A DNA stretch of 34,366 bases from an uncultured Prevotella sp. (GTDB taxonomy: Bacteria > Bacteroidota > Bacteroidia > Bacteroidales > Bacteroidaceae). This document shows, one piece after another, positions 25,062 to 32,891 of the stretch (position 1 is its first letter; each line of letters opens with the position of its first letter). The stretch is taken from positions 1-34,366 of the forward strand of contig CALCHM010000100.1 in the NCBI GenBank assembly GCA_937901345.1. The letters are read 5' to 3'. The notes below the pieces were generated by a model. The model was not told the DNA's origin and made no database searches. It saw only the letters and a program-made list of their open reading frames with translations. The position numbers and the translations under genes are program-made.

Positions 25062-26135
25062 ATGAAGAAACTCTTTCTGCTTGCACTCCCCGCATTGATG
25101 GCAAGTTGCAGTTCTAAAGAATTCAAAATTGAAGGATCCATTACCGAACAACTAGACAGCACCTACGCTTACCTCATGACTGATAAGGAAGAAATCCTTG
25201 ACTCATGCCTTATAAACAAGGGTAAGTTTACATTTGCCGACACGGTGAACGACAAAAAAGTTTACCTCGTTCACATGGGACAGCAACGCACCGTTGTGTT
25301 TGTTGAGAATGGCAGTAAAATTAAGATTAACGCACTTGAAGCACCTATCCAAGCTACAGACAATGGAGGTTTGAACGACAAGTATAACACCATCCTCGAC
25401 AGTATCGCTAAGCAGGCAGCGGCTATCCGCGAAAAGGAAAACAAATTGTATGAGGCAAACGCCACTCCCGACTCTATCCTAAACTTCAAGAAGGGAGCAT
25501 ATGACAAACTCTACGATTATTACCGCGCTGAGATTCATGCAAACAAGGACAACCAAATTGGCGCCGTTATTTTCGGCATGACTGCGCGCTCACTCTACCC
25601 CACCATCGAGTTGATTGACTCCATGTGTAACGTTGTGAAATATGCTAAAGACAATGCCATCGTTCAATCATTGAAAGAAGACCTCATTCTCAAAGACAAA
25701 ACGAAAGAAGGCAAACCGTACACCAACTTCGGCGGACTCTCTGAAACAGGAAAACTCGTAAAACTCTCTGACTTCGTAGGTCAAGGTAACTACGTCTTGG
25801 TGGACTTCTGGGCGTCATGGTGCGGACCTTGTAAGGCAGAGATGCCCAATCTCGTGAAGCTCCACAATCAGTATAAGGACAAAGGACTTACCGTTCTTGG
25901 CGTAAACATTTCTGATAGTGAAGAAAACTTTAAGGGCACATTAAAACACCACGACATCACGTACCCACAAATTCACATCCCCGCTCATGTCAAAGAGAAC
26001 AATGGCGCAACGCTTTACAACGTGAAGTCCATTCCTCACATCATGCTCATTGCTCCCGATGGCACCATCTTGAAGCGCGGTTTGCGTGGCGAAGAAATGA
26101 TGAATTACATCAAGGAGATTATGACCAAGAAATAA
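25062..26135 (+). CDS. DUF4369/TlpA-family thiol-disulfide lipoprotein
   Basis: A 357-aa envelope lipoprotein with lipobox LMASC (acylated Cys16). The N-terminal DUF4369 domain (about 20-125; KIEGSITEQLDSTYAYL) and a helical middle are followed by a C-terminal thioredoxin-like domain. That domain has WASWCGPCKAEMPNLVKLH (redox Cys254 and Cys257) and SIPHIMLIAPDG with the cis-proline. It probably reduces or isomerises disulfides in the periplasm. The start at 25062 is chosen for its signal peptide; an upstream in-frame ATG at 25020 lies in the preceding hairpin. Placement after rubrerythrin suggests a shared redox theme. Confidence 0.9.
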   Translation: MKKLFLLALPALMASCSSKEFKIEGSITEQLDSTYAYLMTDKEEILDSCLINKGKFTFADTVNDKKVYLVHMGQQRTVVFVENGSKIKINALEAPIQATDNGGLNDKYNTILDSIAKQAAAIREKENKLYEANATPDSILNFKKGAYDKLYDYYRAEIHANKDNQIGAVIFGMTARSLYPTIELIDSMCNVVKYAKDNAIVQSLKEDLILKDKTKEGKPYTNFGGLSETGKLVKLSDFVGQGNYVLVDFWASWCGPCKAEMPNLVKLHNQYKDKGLTVLGVNISDSEENFKGTLKHHDITYPQIHIPAHVKENNGATLYNVKSIPHIMLIAPDGTILKRGLRGEEMMNYIKEIMTKK

Positions 26136-26154
26136 TCTCCATTCGGAATATGCA

Positions 26155-26192
26155 ATCAGCCTTTAACGCCGTGTTAAAGGCTGATGCTTTTT
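26155..26192 (+). terminator. Terminator of the DUF4369/TlpA gene
   Basis: A 13-bp perfect stem (26155-26167 with 26173-26185), a 5-nt loop and a T5 run (26188-26192), 20 bp after the stop codon. Confidence 0.92.
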
Positions 26193-26316
26193 ATGAAGTG
26201 ATTAACGACGCATGTCATTCGTGTCGGCCTCCACTTACGAAACAATCATGGAGTTTCGAACGGCATTCGAACGGCATTCAAAGACCAATCGAATGCTGTT
26301 CGCATATAAAAAGAAA

Positions 26317-26356
26317 AGGATGTGTCACAATCGTTTTTTGACACATCCTCTTTTTT
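26317..26356 (+). terminator. Second terminator-like hairpin in the gene-free gap
   Basis: An 11-bp stem (26317-26327 with 26339-26349) is followed by a T6 run (26351-26356), a good intrinsic terminator. It comes 125 bp after an already strong terminator and is preceded by a 12-bp hairpin (26268-26279 with 26291-26302, one G-T pair) whose left arm is a directly repeated GAACGGCATTC. The layout would fit a short untranslated RNA. Confidence 0.65.
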
Positions 26357-26514
26357 AGCATTCGCATCCAGGTTCTTTTCTGAAGCAAAGATACCTTCGT
26401 GCGTTTGTTATAATAAGAAAACTCTGAAGGAGACGAGACGTAGTTTCCCGAAAAAGAGACGCCCCGATCTGTTGAAGAGTTCTTCATTCTTCACTAAATT
26501 CTCACATCTCGAAC

Positions 26515-26530
26515 CCCGCAAGTTTGCGGG
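26515..26530. repeat. Perfect 16-bp palindrome in the gap before the 40-bp array
   Basis: CCCGCAA and TTGCGGG flank a 2-bp centre. No gene or clear promoter is attached. The surrounding 26357-26760 holds no convincing coding sequence. Confidence 0.5.
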
Positions 26531-26769
26531 AAGATATTTGTAAGAAATATGCTACCTCTAAGGTTTACGGGAAAGGATTTGTGAAAATCTGGCACGCCTC
26601 AGAGATGCGGGACTTGAAATAAAAAAAATATGGGTGCCGCAGACGTGAGTGGTTCCAGAAGTTTCAAAAATGGCACGGAGATAGTTGCTCTCCCCTTACA
26701 GACTTGTTGCAACAGTTATATTACTACCCAGAACGGGACAATTCAAAATAAACGTTACTCCATAAAAAC

Positions 26770-26970
26770 CTGCATAGCGCCATCCACGTTCGTAATCTGT
26801 CCCTACAAACTGCATAGCGCTATCCACGTTCGTAATCCGTCCCTGCAAACTTGCGAGATGCCATCCGCGTTCGTAATCTGTCCGCGCAAACTGCATAACG
26901 CCATCCACATTCATAATCTGTCCGTGCGGACTTGCATAGCTCCATCCACGTTCGTAATCTGTCTATGCAG
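26770..26970. repeat. Tandem array, 5 units of 40-41 bp
   Basis: Units begin at 26770, 26810, 26850, 26891 and 26931 (lengths 40, 40, 41, 40, about 40). The most conserved core is CCATCCACGTTCGTAATCTG. Divergence between units is greater than in the two other well-preserved arrays. It lies between the convergent DUF4369/TlpA and phospholipase D genes. Open frames on either strand through it give short repeated peptides and are probably artefacts. Confidence 0.92.
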
Positions 26971-27074
26971 AAATTCTTGGTCCCAAATCTTTCGCCAAAA
27001 TGTATCTGCATCGTTTTTTTCACCATACCGAACTACAAGATTGGACAAACGATTACAATCCCTACTCTAGTCTG

Positions 27075-28349
27075 TTATAAAACGGGTGCCGAGAGATGGA
27101 ACAACCAGTTCCAGAAGCGGCGCATTTTAGACTTCTTGCGATAGTCGGCAGGTGTCATTCGTGTGCAGCGTTCTGCTTTATCTTGTTCAAAGATTGTTTG
27201 CATAGCCTGCGTGGCTGCAGGGTCAACTATAAGCACGTTACACTCATAGTCCATCTTCAAACTACGGCCGTTAAGATTCGCACTGCCTAAGAAAAGGAAT
27301 TGGTCGTCAATCATCATCACCTTAGAATGATGGAACCCGCCATGAAAAACGTAGACTTCGGCGCCCAATTGTGCAAATTGGTTGGTATAATATTCCGTAA
27401 CGTTCGGTGTCACAGGAATGTCACAAGCCGCCGAAACCATAATCTCCATACGCACCCCACGTTTCAGCGCGCGCTTAAAGGCACGAACCACCTTGGGAGT
27501 CAAGGTGAAGTAAGGATTAATGAGTTGCACATGACACTGGGCGTTATCAAGAATCTCTACAAACGTCTGCTCCATGATGCGTGACGTCTGGCGCGGAATG
27601 CGATTGACAACTCCTATAATCTTTGAACCCGCAGAAACTGTGGTATCGGCTTTAAGTCCCTCAAAGTAATCGTTCGCACAGCGTTCACCCGGATAATACT
27701 GAGTCCCCTGAAGATTATCATCCATCACGTCATTCCAGAAATCCATAAACACCTTCTGCAACTCAGCAACAGCATCTCCCTCAATGCGACAATGCAAGTC
27801 GCGCCACTCGCCAAACTCAGGTTTTCCCACAATGTAGTAGTCTGCCACATTCATACCTCCTGTGTAGGCGATGAGTCCGTCAATCACTACAACCTTACGG
27901 TGGTCGCGAAAGAAACTATTCTGGAAAAACGGGAAAGCCAATCGATCGAACTCCTTAATGTGGATGCCGCGACGGTGAAGGGAGTCTAAGTGGTGTTGCT
28001 TCAAGGGACGGTCATTCGAACAATTTCCGAAACCATCGTAGAGGGCTCTCACCTCAACACCTTCAGCCACTTTTTCCGCCAAAAGATCGAAAAGCAGCGC
28101 GGAGATGGAGTCGTTGCGAAAGTTGAAATACTCCATGTGGATGCTCTTCTTGGCCTGTTTCACCGCCTTAAAGAGGTCGTCAAACTTTTCCTGTCCTGTT
28201 TTGAAAAACACGACACTATTATTCCCCGAAAAACGCACATCAAAGTTATCGCGAAGGAACGAAACAACAGCAGAATCGCTTCGGCTCGATTGAGCAAAAG
28301 CGATTCCACTGATGATAAATAATATGATTGAATAAATAATTCGTTGCAT
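27075..28349 (-). CDS. Phospholipase D-family protein (cardiolipin synthase-like)
   Basis: A 424-aa protein with two HKD motifs: His150-Lys152-Asp157 (RDHRKVVVIDG) and His341-Lys343-Asp348 (HHSKVMMIDD). GGMN and GSANLNGRSL follow in the cardiolipin-synthase manner. Unlike typical Cls enzymes, which have two N-terminal membrane helices, it starts with a single signal-peptide-like segment ending AFAQ (cleavage about residue 19), so it may act in the periplasm. It probably transfers phosphatidyl groups or hydrolyses phospholipids. A bona fide cardiolipin synthase role is likely but not certain. Confidence 0.87.
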   Translation of the reverse strand: MQRIIYSIILFIISGIAFAQSSRSDSAVVSFLRDNFDVRFSGNNSVVFFKTGQEKFDDLFKAVKQAKKSIHMEYFNFRNDSISALLFDLLAEKVAEGVEVRALYDGFGNCSNDRPLKQHHLDSLHRRGIHIKEFDRLAFPFFQNSFFRDHRKVVVIDGLIAYTGGMNVADYYIVGKPEFGEWRDLHCRIEGDAVAELQKVFMDFWNDVMDDNLQGTQYYPGERCANDYFEGLKADTTVSAGSKIIGVVNRIPRQTSRIMEQTFVEILDNAQCHVQLINPYFTLTPKVVRAFKRALKRGVRMEIMVSAACDIPVTPNVTEYYTNQFAQLGAEVYVFHGGFHHSKVMMIDDQFLFLGSANLNGRSLKMDYECNVLIVDPAATQAMQTIFEQDKAERCTRMTPADYRKKSKMRRFWNWLFHLSAPVL

Positions 28350-28373
28350 GAATATTTAGTTTGAGCTGGTGAT

Positions 28374-28461
28374 GTTTGAGGTTATGAGGTTTTAAGAACC
28401 ATGCGGGAATGTGTTTCTTGACCTTAAAGACTTTAGAGACCTTAGAAACCTTAAAACCTCA
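28374..28461. repeat. Dispersed element with 12-bp inverted repeat and 9-bp microsatellite
   Basis: TGAGGTTTTAAG (28385-28396) and its exact complement (28450-28461) enclose a GCGGG-containing core. On the minus strand the core also contains about four degenerate 9-mers (TAAGGTTTC, TAAGGTCTC, TAAAGTCTT, TAAGGTCAA). The element fills the 114-bp gap between kdsD and the phospholipase D gene and resembles the copy near 21165. Confidence 0.75.
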
Positions 28462-28463
28462 CC

Positions 28464-29414
28464 CTACAACATCGTGCTAAATGAGTCAACAAGTCCTACC
28501 AAGTGATTATTCTCGTCCGTTACGAGCACACAGTGAATTTTGTGTTGCTGGAAGAGTTTTTCGATAGCGTGAATCTTCGTCTCGGGCGTTACACACTTGG
28601 GATGCTTTGACATGATGTCCGCCACGGTGAGTTGGAAAAACTTATCCTGAGAATTTTGCATCGCACGGCGTACGTCACCATCCGTGATAATGCCCATAAC
28701 CTTTTCTTCATCTACCGCCACACAAAGACCGAGACGTCCAGTTGTCATGTGAATCACCGCTTCGCTAAGCAACATGGTTGGCGGTACAATGGGCAAGTCC
28801 TCCGTACGCATCACGTTCTTCGCCTTTGTCAACAAGCGGCGTCCTAGCGACCCACCAGGATGATACAGAGCGAAATCCTTTGCTTGGAACTTACGCGCCA
28901 CAATAAGCGCACAGGCTAACGCATCGCCCAATGCCAATGTTGCCGTGGTTGAACTCGTTGGAGCAAGATTCAAGGGACACGCTTCACGCGCAACAGCAAT
29001 ATTCAAGTGAGCTGTGCTATACTGCGCAAGGAGCGATTGGGGATTGCCACTCATGCCGATAACAGGAATGCCACGATCAATAAAGTAAGGCAAGAAGCGC
29101 AACAATTCATCTGTATGACCTGAATTTGAAATGGCCAGCACAACGTCTTCTTGCTGAATCATTCCCAAGTCGCCATGGAAGGCATCGAGCGGATTTACGA
29201 AGAAACTAGGAGTACCGACAGAAGCGAGCGTTGCCGCAATTTTCGCGCCAATATGTCCGCTTTTTCCAACACCAGTAACCACCAACTTTCCCTTACTCGC
29301 AAGGATTAATTCTACCGCCTTGTCGAAATTCTCGTCCAGCAACGGAATCAAACCCAATATGGCGTCCGACTCATCGCGAAGGCATTTGATTGCAGTTTCA
29401 ATATGTAAACTCAT
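28464..29414 (-). CDS. kdsD: D-arabinose-5-phosphate isomerase
   Basis: A 316-aa enzyme interconverting ribulose-5-phosphate and arabinose-5-phosphate, the first step of Kdo synthesis. The N-terminal SIS sugar isomerase domain has VTGVGKSGHIGAKIAATLAS, the active-site region FFVNPLDAFHGDLGM, SNSGHTDELL and LAPTSSTTATLALGDALA. Two CBS domains follow (about 200-316; VMRTEDLPIV and IMSKHPKCVTPETKIH), as in KdsD and KpsF. It lies 20 bp behind kdsA, forming a kdsA-kdsD operon. Confidence 0.95.
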   Translation of the reverse strand: MSLHIETAIKCLRDESDAILGLIPLLDENFDKAVELILASKGKLVVTGVGKSGHIGAKIAATLASVGTPSFFVNPLDAFHGDLGMIQQEDVVLAISNSGHTDELLRFLPYFIDRGIPVIGMSGNPQSLLAQYSTAHLNIAVAREACPLNLAPTSSTTATLALGDALACALIVARKFQAKDFALYHPGGSLGRRLLTKAKNVMRTEDLPIVPPTMLLSEAVIHMTTGRLGLCVAVDEEKVMGIITDGDVRRAMQNSQDKFFQLTVADIMSKHPKCVTPETKIHAIEKLFQQHKIHCVLVTDENNHLVGLVDSFSTML

Positions 29415-29434
29415 TGTGATTCTGTTTTAAGAAA

Positions 29435-30190
29435 CTATGCTAACAACTCCTGAATAAGTCCGTCCAACTCATCCAAATAAAGCATGTTAGGACCATCGCT
29501 TAACGCTTGCTCGGGATTGGGATGAGTTTCAAAGAAATAACCATTCGCGCCAAATGCCTTAGCAGCCTTTGCCATCGCGGGAACAAACTCACGATTACCA
29601 CCCGTTTTTCCTCCCGCAGCACCAGGACGCTGAACAGAATGCGTGCAGTCCATAATCACACGATCGGTGTAGTTCTTCATCAAAGGAATGTTGCGGAAAT
29701 CCACCACAAGATTGTTGTAACCATAAATATTACCACGCTCCGTGAGCCACACTTCCTTCGCACCTGCCTCGTGGCATTTCTCAACGGGATACTGCATATC
29801 TTCTCCCGAAAGGAATTGCGCCTTCTTGATGTTCACAATCTTACCCGTCTGTGCAGAAGCAACCAGCAAGTCTGTCTGGCGGCAAAGGAAGGCGGGAATC
29901 TGCAACACGTCAACAACTTCTCCTGCTGCCTGTGCTTGGTAACTTTCATGCACATCCGTCAAAAGGGGAAGACCATACTTCGCCTTAACATCCGCCAGCA
30001 TTTGCAAACCTTGCTCCAAACCTGGACCTCGAAATGAATGAATAGATGTGCGGTTCGCCTTATCAAAAGAAGCCTTAAAGTACACTTCTGCGCCTGTCTG
30101 CTCCTTTATCTGCGCCAACTTTGCAGCAACCACATCTAACAGTTCTGCCGACTCAATAACGCAGGGACCAGCTATAAATAAAGGTTTCAT
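29435..30190 (-). CDS. kdsA: 3-deoxy-8-phosphooctulonate synthase
   Basis: A 251-aa aldolase-type enzyme joining arabinose-5-phosphate and phosphoenolpyruvate to make Kdo-8-phosphate. Motifs: FIAGPCVIES at the N-terminus, FKASFDKANRTS, FRGPGLEQGL, DVHE, DCTHSVQRPG and FETHPNPEQALSDGPN. The N-terminal motif carries Cys10 where E. coli KdsA has Asn, placing this enzyme with the metal-dependent (Aquifex-type) class; the His, Glu and Asp ligands also appear present. It heads the kdsA-kdsD operon. Confidence 0.96.
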   Translation of the reverse strand: MKPLFIAGPCVIESAELLDVVAAKLAQIKEQTGAEVYFKASFDKANRTSIHSFRGPGLEQGLQMLADVKAKYGLPLLTDVHESYQAQAAGEVVDVLQIPAFLCRQTDLLVASAQTGKIVNIKKAQFLSGEDMQYPVEKCHEAGAKEVWLTERGNIYGYNNLVVDFRNIPLMKNYTDRVIMDCTHSVQRPGAAGGKTGGNREFVPAMAKAAKAFGANGYFFETHPNPEQALSDGPNMLYLDELDGLIQELLA

Positions 30191-30217
30191 ACCAATAAAC
30201 TTTTTACATTAACGTGG

Positions 30218-30225
30218 CAAAGTTA
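30218..30225 (-). promoter_or_regulatory. -7 box for kdsA operon
   Basis: The minus strand reads TAACTTTG, a perfect TAnnTTTG, 28 bp before the kdsA start codon. No TTTG is seen at the -33 spacing. Confidence 0.55.
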
Positions 30226-30300
30226 AGAAAAATTAATGGTATACAGATAGTTTTCAAAAGAGTAAAATCCACACACATGAAATCGACTGCATATTCATGC

Positions 30301-30345
30301 TACCACACATTACCCTACCACACATAAAATTTACGACACATAAAT
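30301..30345. repeat. Three degenerate 15-bp tandem repeats
   Basis: TACCACACATTACCC, TACCACACATAAAAT and TTACGACACATAAAT follow each other at 30301, 30316 and 30331. They are in the gene-free gap between kdsA and the tRNA gene. Confidence 0.65.
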
Positions 30346-30359
30346 TCTATGAGACCAAG

Positions 30360-30444
30360 AATCGTTGAACACAGGGAATCATTAAACACTAGGAATCATT
30401 GAACACTAGGAATCATTGAACACCAGGAACCATTAAAAACGGTG
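30360..30444. repeat. Five 17-bp tandem repeats
   Basis: Units of the type AATCATTGAACACTAGG start at 30360, 30377, 30394, 30411 and 30428, the last being degenerate. With the adjacent 15-bp array they make up most of the kdsA-tRNA gap (30226-30562). No gene is seen there. Confidence 0.9.
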
Positions 30445-30562
30445 ATTCGTCAAACACGAAGGACACCGCAGCAAATTCATATATTTTCGTTGCCTCAACA
30501 TTACAAATATCTTATCTCAACAAGATATTTTCCTCAACAATCTAATTTTTCACCCCTCACTG

Positions 30563-30593
30563 CTTGCAAAAACAAAATAAAGTAGTACTTTTG
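30563..30593 (+). promoter_or_regulatory. tRNA-Pro promoter (CTTG-N19-TACTTTTG)
   Basis: CTTG at 30563-30566 and TACTTTTG at 30586-30593 are exactly 19 bp apart. The -7 box is a perfect consensus and ends 10 bp before the mature tRNA 5' end. Confidence 0.75.
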
Positions 30594-30603
30594 CCTGCGA
30601 TTT

Positions 30604-30678
30604 CGGGGTGTAGCTCAGTCCGGTTAGAGTGCGCGTCTGGGGGGCGTGAGGTCGCTGGTTCGATTCCAGTCACCCCGA
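30604..30678 (+). tRNA. tRNA-Pro (anticodon GGG)
   Basis: The cloverleaf can be drawn by hand. The acceptor stem CGGGGTG pairs perfectly with CACCCCG (30671-30677), with A as discriminator. The D-arm is GCTC/GAGT. The anticodon stem CGCGT/GCGTG holds loop CTGGGGG with anticodon GGG, reading the proline codon CCC (and CCU by wobble). The T-arm is CTGG TTCGATT CCAG. CCA is not encoded. It is followed within 10 bp by a strong terminator, so it is a single-gene transcript. Confidence 0.96.
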
Positions 30679-30686
30679 CTGAAATC

Positions 30687-30726
30687 AAAAGCGTTGATAG
30701 TCTCACGATTATCAACGCTTTTTTGT
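30687..30726 (+). terminator. Terminator of tRNA-Pro
   Basis: A 13-bp perfect stem (30687-30699 with 30710-30722) and a 10-nt loop run into a T-rich tail (TTTTTTG), a classical intrinsic terminator. The next 230 bp show nothing else recognisable. Confidence 0.93.
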
Positions 30727-30954
30727 TTCTCCCTATCCGTCATTCTCCTTTGGTTGACGTGATAGAAGTCAACCTACAAGTCAACTGCATGTCACTTCCA
30801 TTGTTTGTTTTTTCCTATTGAAAATCTAAACCGAGATAGACAGACTCTATTAGTCCACAAAGTTAGGAGAAAAGCAACTATGCTGCGGAGGGTGGTTGTT
30901 AAAGTGCTTAGATCTGTGCTATATTATTGACTGTTCTTATTCACGTCTGTTTGC

Positions 30955-31920
30955 CTATTGCCCAGCGAGGCGTTGCATTGCTTCGCGTATTTGCGGTGTG
31001 GCAAAGGTGAGAAGGGTGTGAGGTTCTGAGGTGTCGTATTGCTTCAAGGCCTCTCCAAAGGCTTTGAGTCCGCAGGCGATGAGTTTCGCCAAGGGGACTT
31101 CTTGCCCAGCATACTCTTGGGCTATTTTCACAATATAAGGGGCATTAAACCATTTCACCTCGCTCATTTCTCGGCACTCATCCTGCCTTCTGCTCACCAC
31201 CTTTTGGCATAGGATTTGAAACCTGTCACGATCCTCAAAATCCTGATCATCCACAGGTATACCATATTTCGCGGCGTCACATTTGATTGCTTCCTCCGTA
31301 AATCGTTCATAAAATCTATGAGCAAAAAGAGTGTGTCTGCCGTCAGCAATGCTCAACACCTCATCTATCAGATATTTCTCATCCTCATCAACGAGATTCT
31401 TGACTACGGATGCCGTGAGGAGGAAATCCTCCAACACAAAAGGTTGTTGCTGCAGATATTCATCTATTTTCGGTAGGCCATAACTTGTCCTAACACAAAT
31501 TGCTTTCAGAGATCGCGCTCCCGAAGGGGTTTCCCGCTTTGGAGGTTTTGGCGCGTGGGTTCTAACACAATAAACAAGTTCCTCACGCAGTGCGGGCACG
31601 GCAAACTTGAAGAGGTGCTGACCTGTTGCTGGGTCGAACTCCTTTATCGCCTGTTCCAATCCCGACACACCGGTTTGTATCAATCGTTGCAAAGGAGCTT
31701 GGTTTCTCGAGTATTGGTTTGCTAACGCCACTACAAAACGCATATTGGCAGTCAGCAGTCGAACCATTGCCTCAGCATCGCCCTGCTGTACCTGGACTAT
31801 AAGCAGTTGTTCATCTTCATGGGAGAGCAACGTCACTCTGCCAATCATCACCAAGAAGTCATCAATATTAAATGCTGAAGTATCTTTTTGCAGATACTCC
31901 AAGATGAGTTGTCCTTTCAT
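30955..31920 (-). CDS. Protein with two degenerate sigma-70 region-2-like halves
   Basis: A 321-aa soluble protein. Residues 31-115 resemble sigma-70 regions 1.2-2.4: LLSHEDEQLL, QQGDAEAM, then NMRFVVALANQY and LIQTGVSGLEQAIKEFD. The aromatic residues that melt the promoter (YAVWWIRQ in housekeeping sigmas) are replaced by FAVPALRE. Residues 259-315 repeat the same pattern and align without gaps to 59-115, with 18 of 57 identities by my count (shared G, LI, FD/YD, FA and P-x-x-RE positions). The middle 140 residues are charged and unassigned. There is no region 3 or 4. It cannot be a normal sigma factor. A polymerase-binding decoy or regulator is conceivable but unproven. It appears monocistronic. 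Confidence 0.65.
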   Translation of the reverse strand: MKGQLILEYLQKDTSAFNIDDFLVMIGRVTLLSHEDEQLLIVQVQQGDAEAMVRLLTANMRFVVALANQYSRNQAPLQRLIQTGVSGLEQAIKEFDPATGQHLFKFAVPALREELVYCVRTHAPKPPKRETPSGARSLKAICVRTSYGLPKIDEYLQQQPFVLEDFLLTASVVKNLVDEDEKYLIDEVLSIADGRHTLFAHRFYERFTEEAIKCDAAKYGIPVDDQDFEDRDRFQILCQKVVSRRQDECREMSEVKWFNAPYIVKIAQEYAGQEVPLAKLIACGLKAFGEALKQYDTSEPHTLLTFATPQIREAMQRLAGQ

Positions 31921-32070
31921 TTACAATGTTGATTTTATTGGGTAAAATTATTAAAGCATAAAGTTAACTTTTAAAACATGCCCCTGTCATATAGACAATT
32001 TTTTATAGACTATAGAAACGTTATTCGCACTCCTCGATGAAGCGCTCCGAATCATGTTATTCGTTCATAA

Positions 32071-32320
32071 CTAATTATTGCGAAGATGTTCTATTATCGC
32101 CCCTTTCTCTGAAAGATGATGGCCAGAAGGAATGCAGTAGCAGTGGAATTCGGGATAGTGGTGCAGAAACGCGCTCACGAATCTTTCACCAAGCAATTCG
32201 TCGGTATCGGCAAAGAAGGCATGCACTAAATATTTGTCCTCGGCAGCTGCTCTTCCGCCCAAATTTCAAAAGGTGCATAGATCGCCACAAGTGCTGCGGG
32301 AGCACCGATTGTGGGAAACT
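32071..32320 (-). pseudogene. Possible frameshifted gene relic
   Basis: The minus strand carries protein-like sequence in two frames. One reads PTIGAPAALVAIYAPFEIWA before a stop near 32230. The other reads KYLVHAFFADTDELLG, followed by RFVSAFLHHYPEFHCYC and ending at 32071. A single frameshift around 32230-32250 would join them. An upstream stop shows further decay. The family is not recognised. The rest of 31921-32468 shows no gene. Confidence 0.3.
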
Positions 32321-32468
32321 CCTAGCTCGGCAACTAGCAGGGGGAGGATCATATTTAAAGTTTGCTATTCTGTAAGTAACGGAGCACTATCAATCTTTGG
32401 AATTAAAAATCGAGAGTTTCTCCTTTATAGAATGCAATCAGTCGATGAACTAAATTTGAATTCATTTT

Positions 32469-32810
32469 TCAAAAAGGCCAAGGCTTGTCCGCCACGCCCT
32501 CATCCACCTCAATCTCTATTTCGTTAAAGCATTCAAGCAAGGCATCGTAGAGCGTCATTAGCGCTGTGGCATTGGGCAACTCTACACGCATGACAACACA
32601 TTCAGAATCCTCGGTATTGAGGCCAACGAGCAGTCCTAAGTGCAGTGCTTCACCCACAAGCACATTCATCACCATGCCAATGGGAATATTCAAGGCGCTT
32701 TCTTCTGTGGTAGGCACACCTATGCGCTCAGCTATCTTCTTCACCATCTGCACAATGGTTGTGCGTTGCGATTCGGCGCCACGGATATAAAGGTCGGATT
32801 TTACGAACAT
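32469..32810 (-). CDS. Conserved-looking hypothetical protein, 113 aa
   Basis: A compact acidic alpha/beta protein with no signal peptide or membrane segment. It starts MFVKSDLYIRG and ends in a very acidic segment (EIEIEVDEGVADK). The start at 32810 is preferred because the upstream in-frame extension to 32855 lies over AGAGTAC repeats. I do not recognise a family. It lies between the Cse60-like gene and the possible relic, all on the minus strand. Confidence 0.6.
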   Translation of the reverse strand: MFVKSDLYIRGAESQRTTIVQMVKKIAERIGVPTTEESALNIPIGMVMNVLVGEALHLGLLVGLNTEDSECVVMRVELPNATALMTLYDALLECFNEIEIEVDEGVADKPWPF

Positions 32811-32825
32811 CGTTTTGAGTTTTTT

Positions 32826-32846
32826 AGAGTACAGAGTACAGAGTAC
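32826..32846. repeat. Three AGAGTAC direct repeats
   Basis: A 7-bp unit is repeated three times without change, 16 bp upstream of the 113-aa gene. Similar AGAGTA strings occur near 23184. This is probably a microsatellite. Confidence 0.8.
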
Positions 32847-32891
32847 AACTGCCATTCGGATTGCATATTCTTGAATACTTAACGGTTTTAT

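Noticed and set aside
26630..27070. 146-codon open frame and its antisense partners over the 40-bp array
   Set aside because: The peptides mirror the DNA repeat. There is no promoter, start context or recognisable domain.
30564..30821. 85-codon open frame
   Set aside because: It overlaps the whole tRNA-Pro gene and its terminator.
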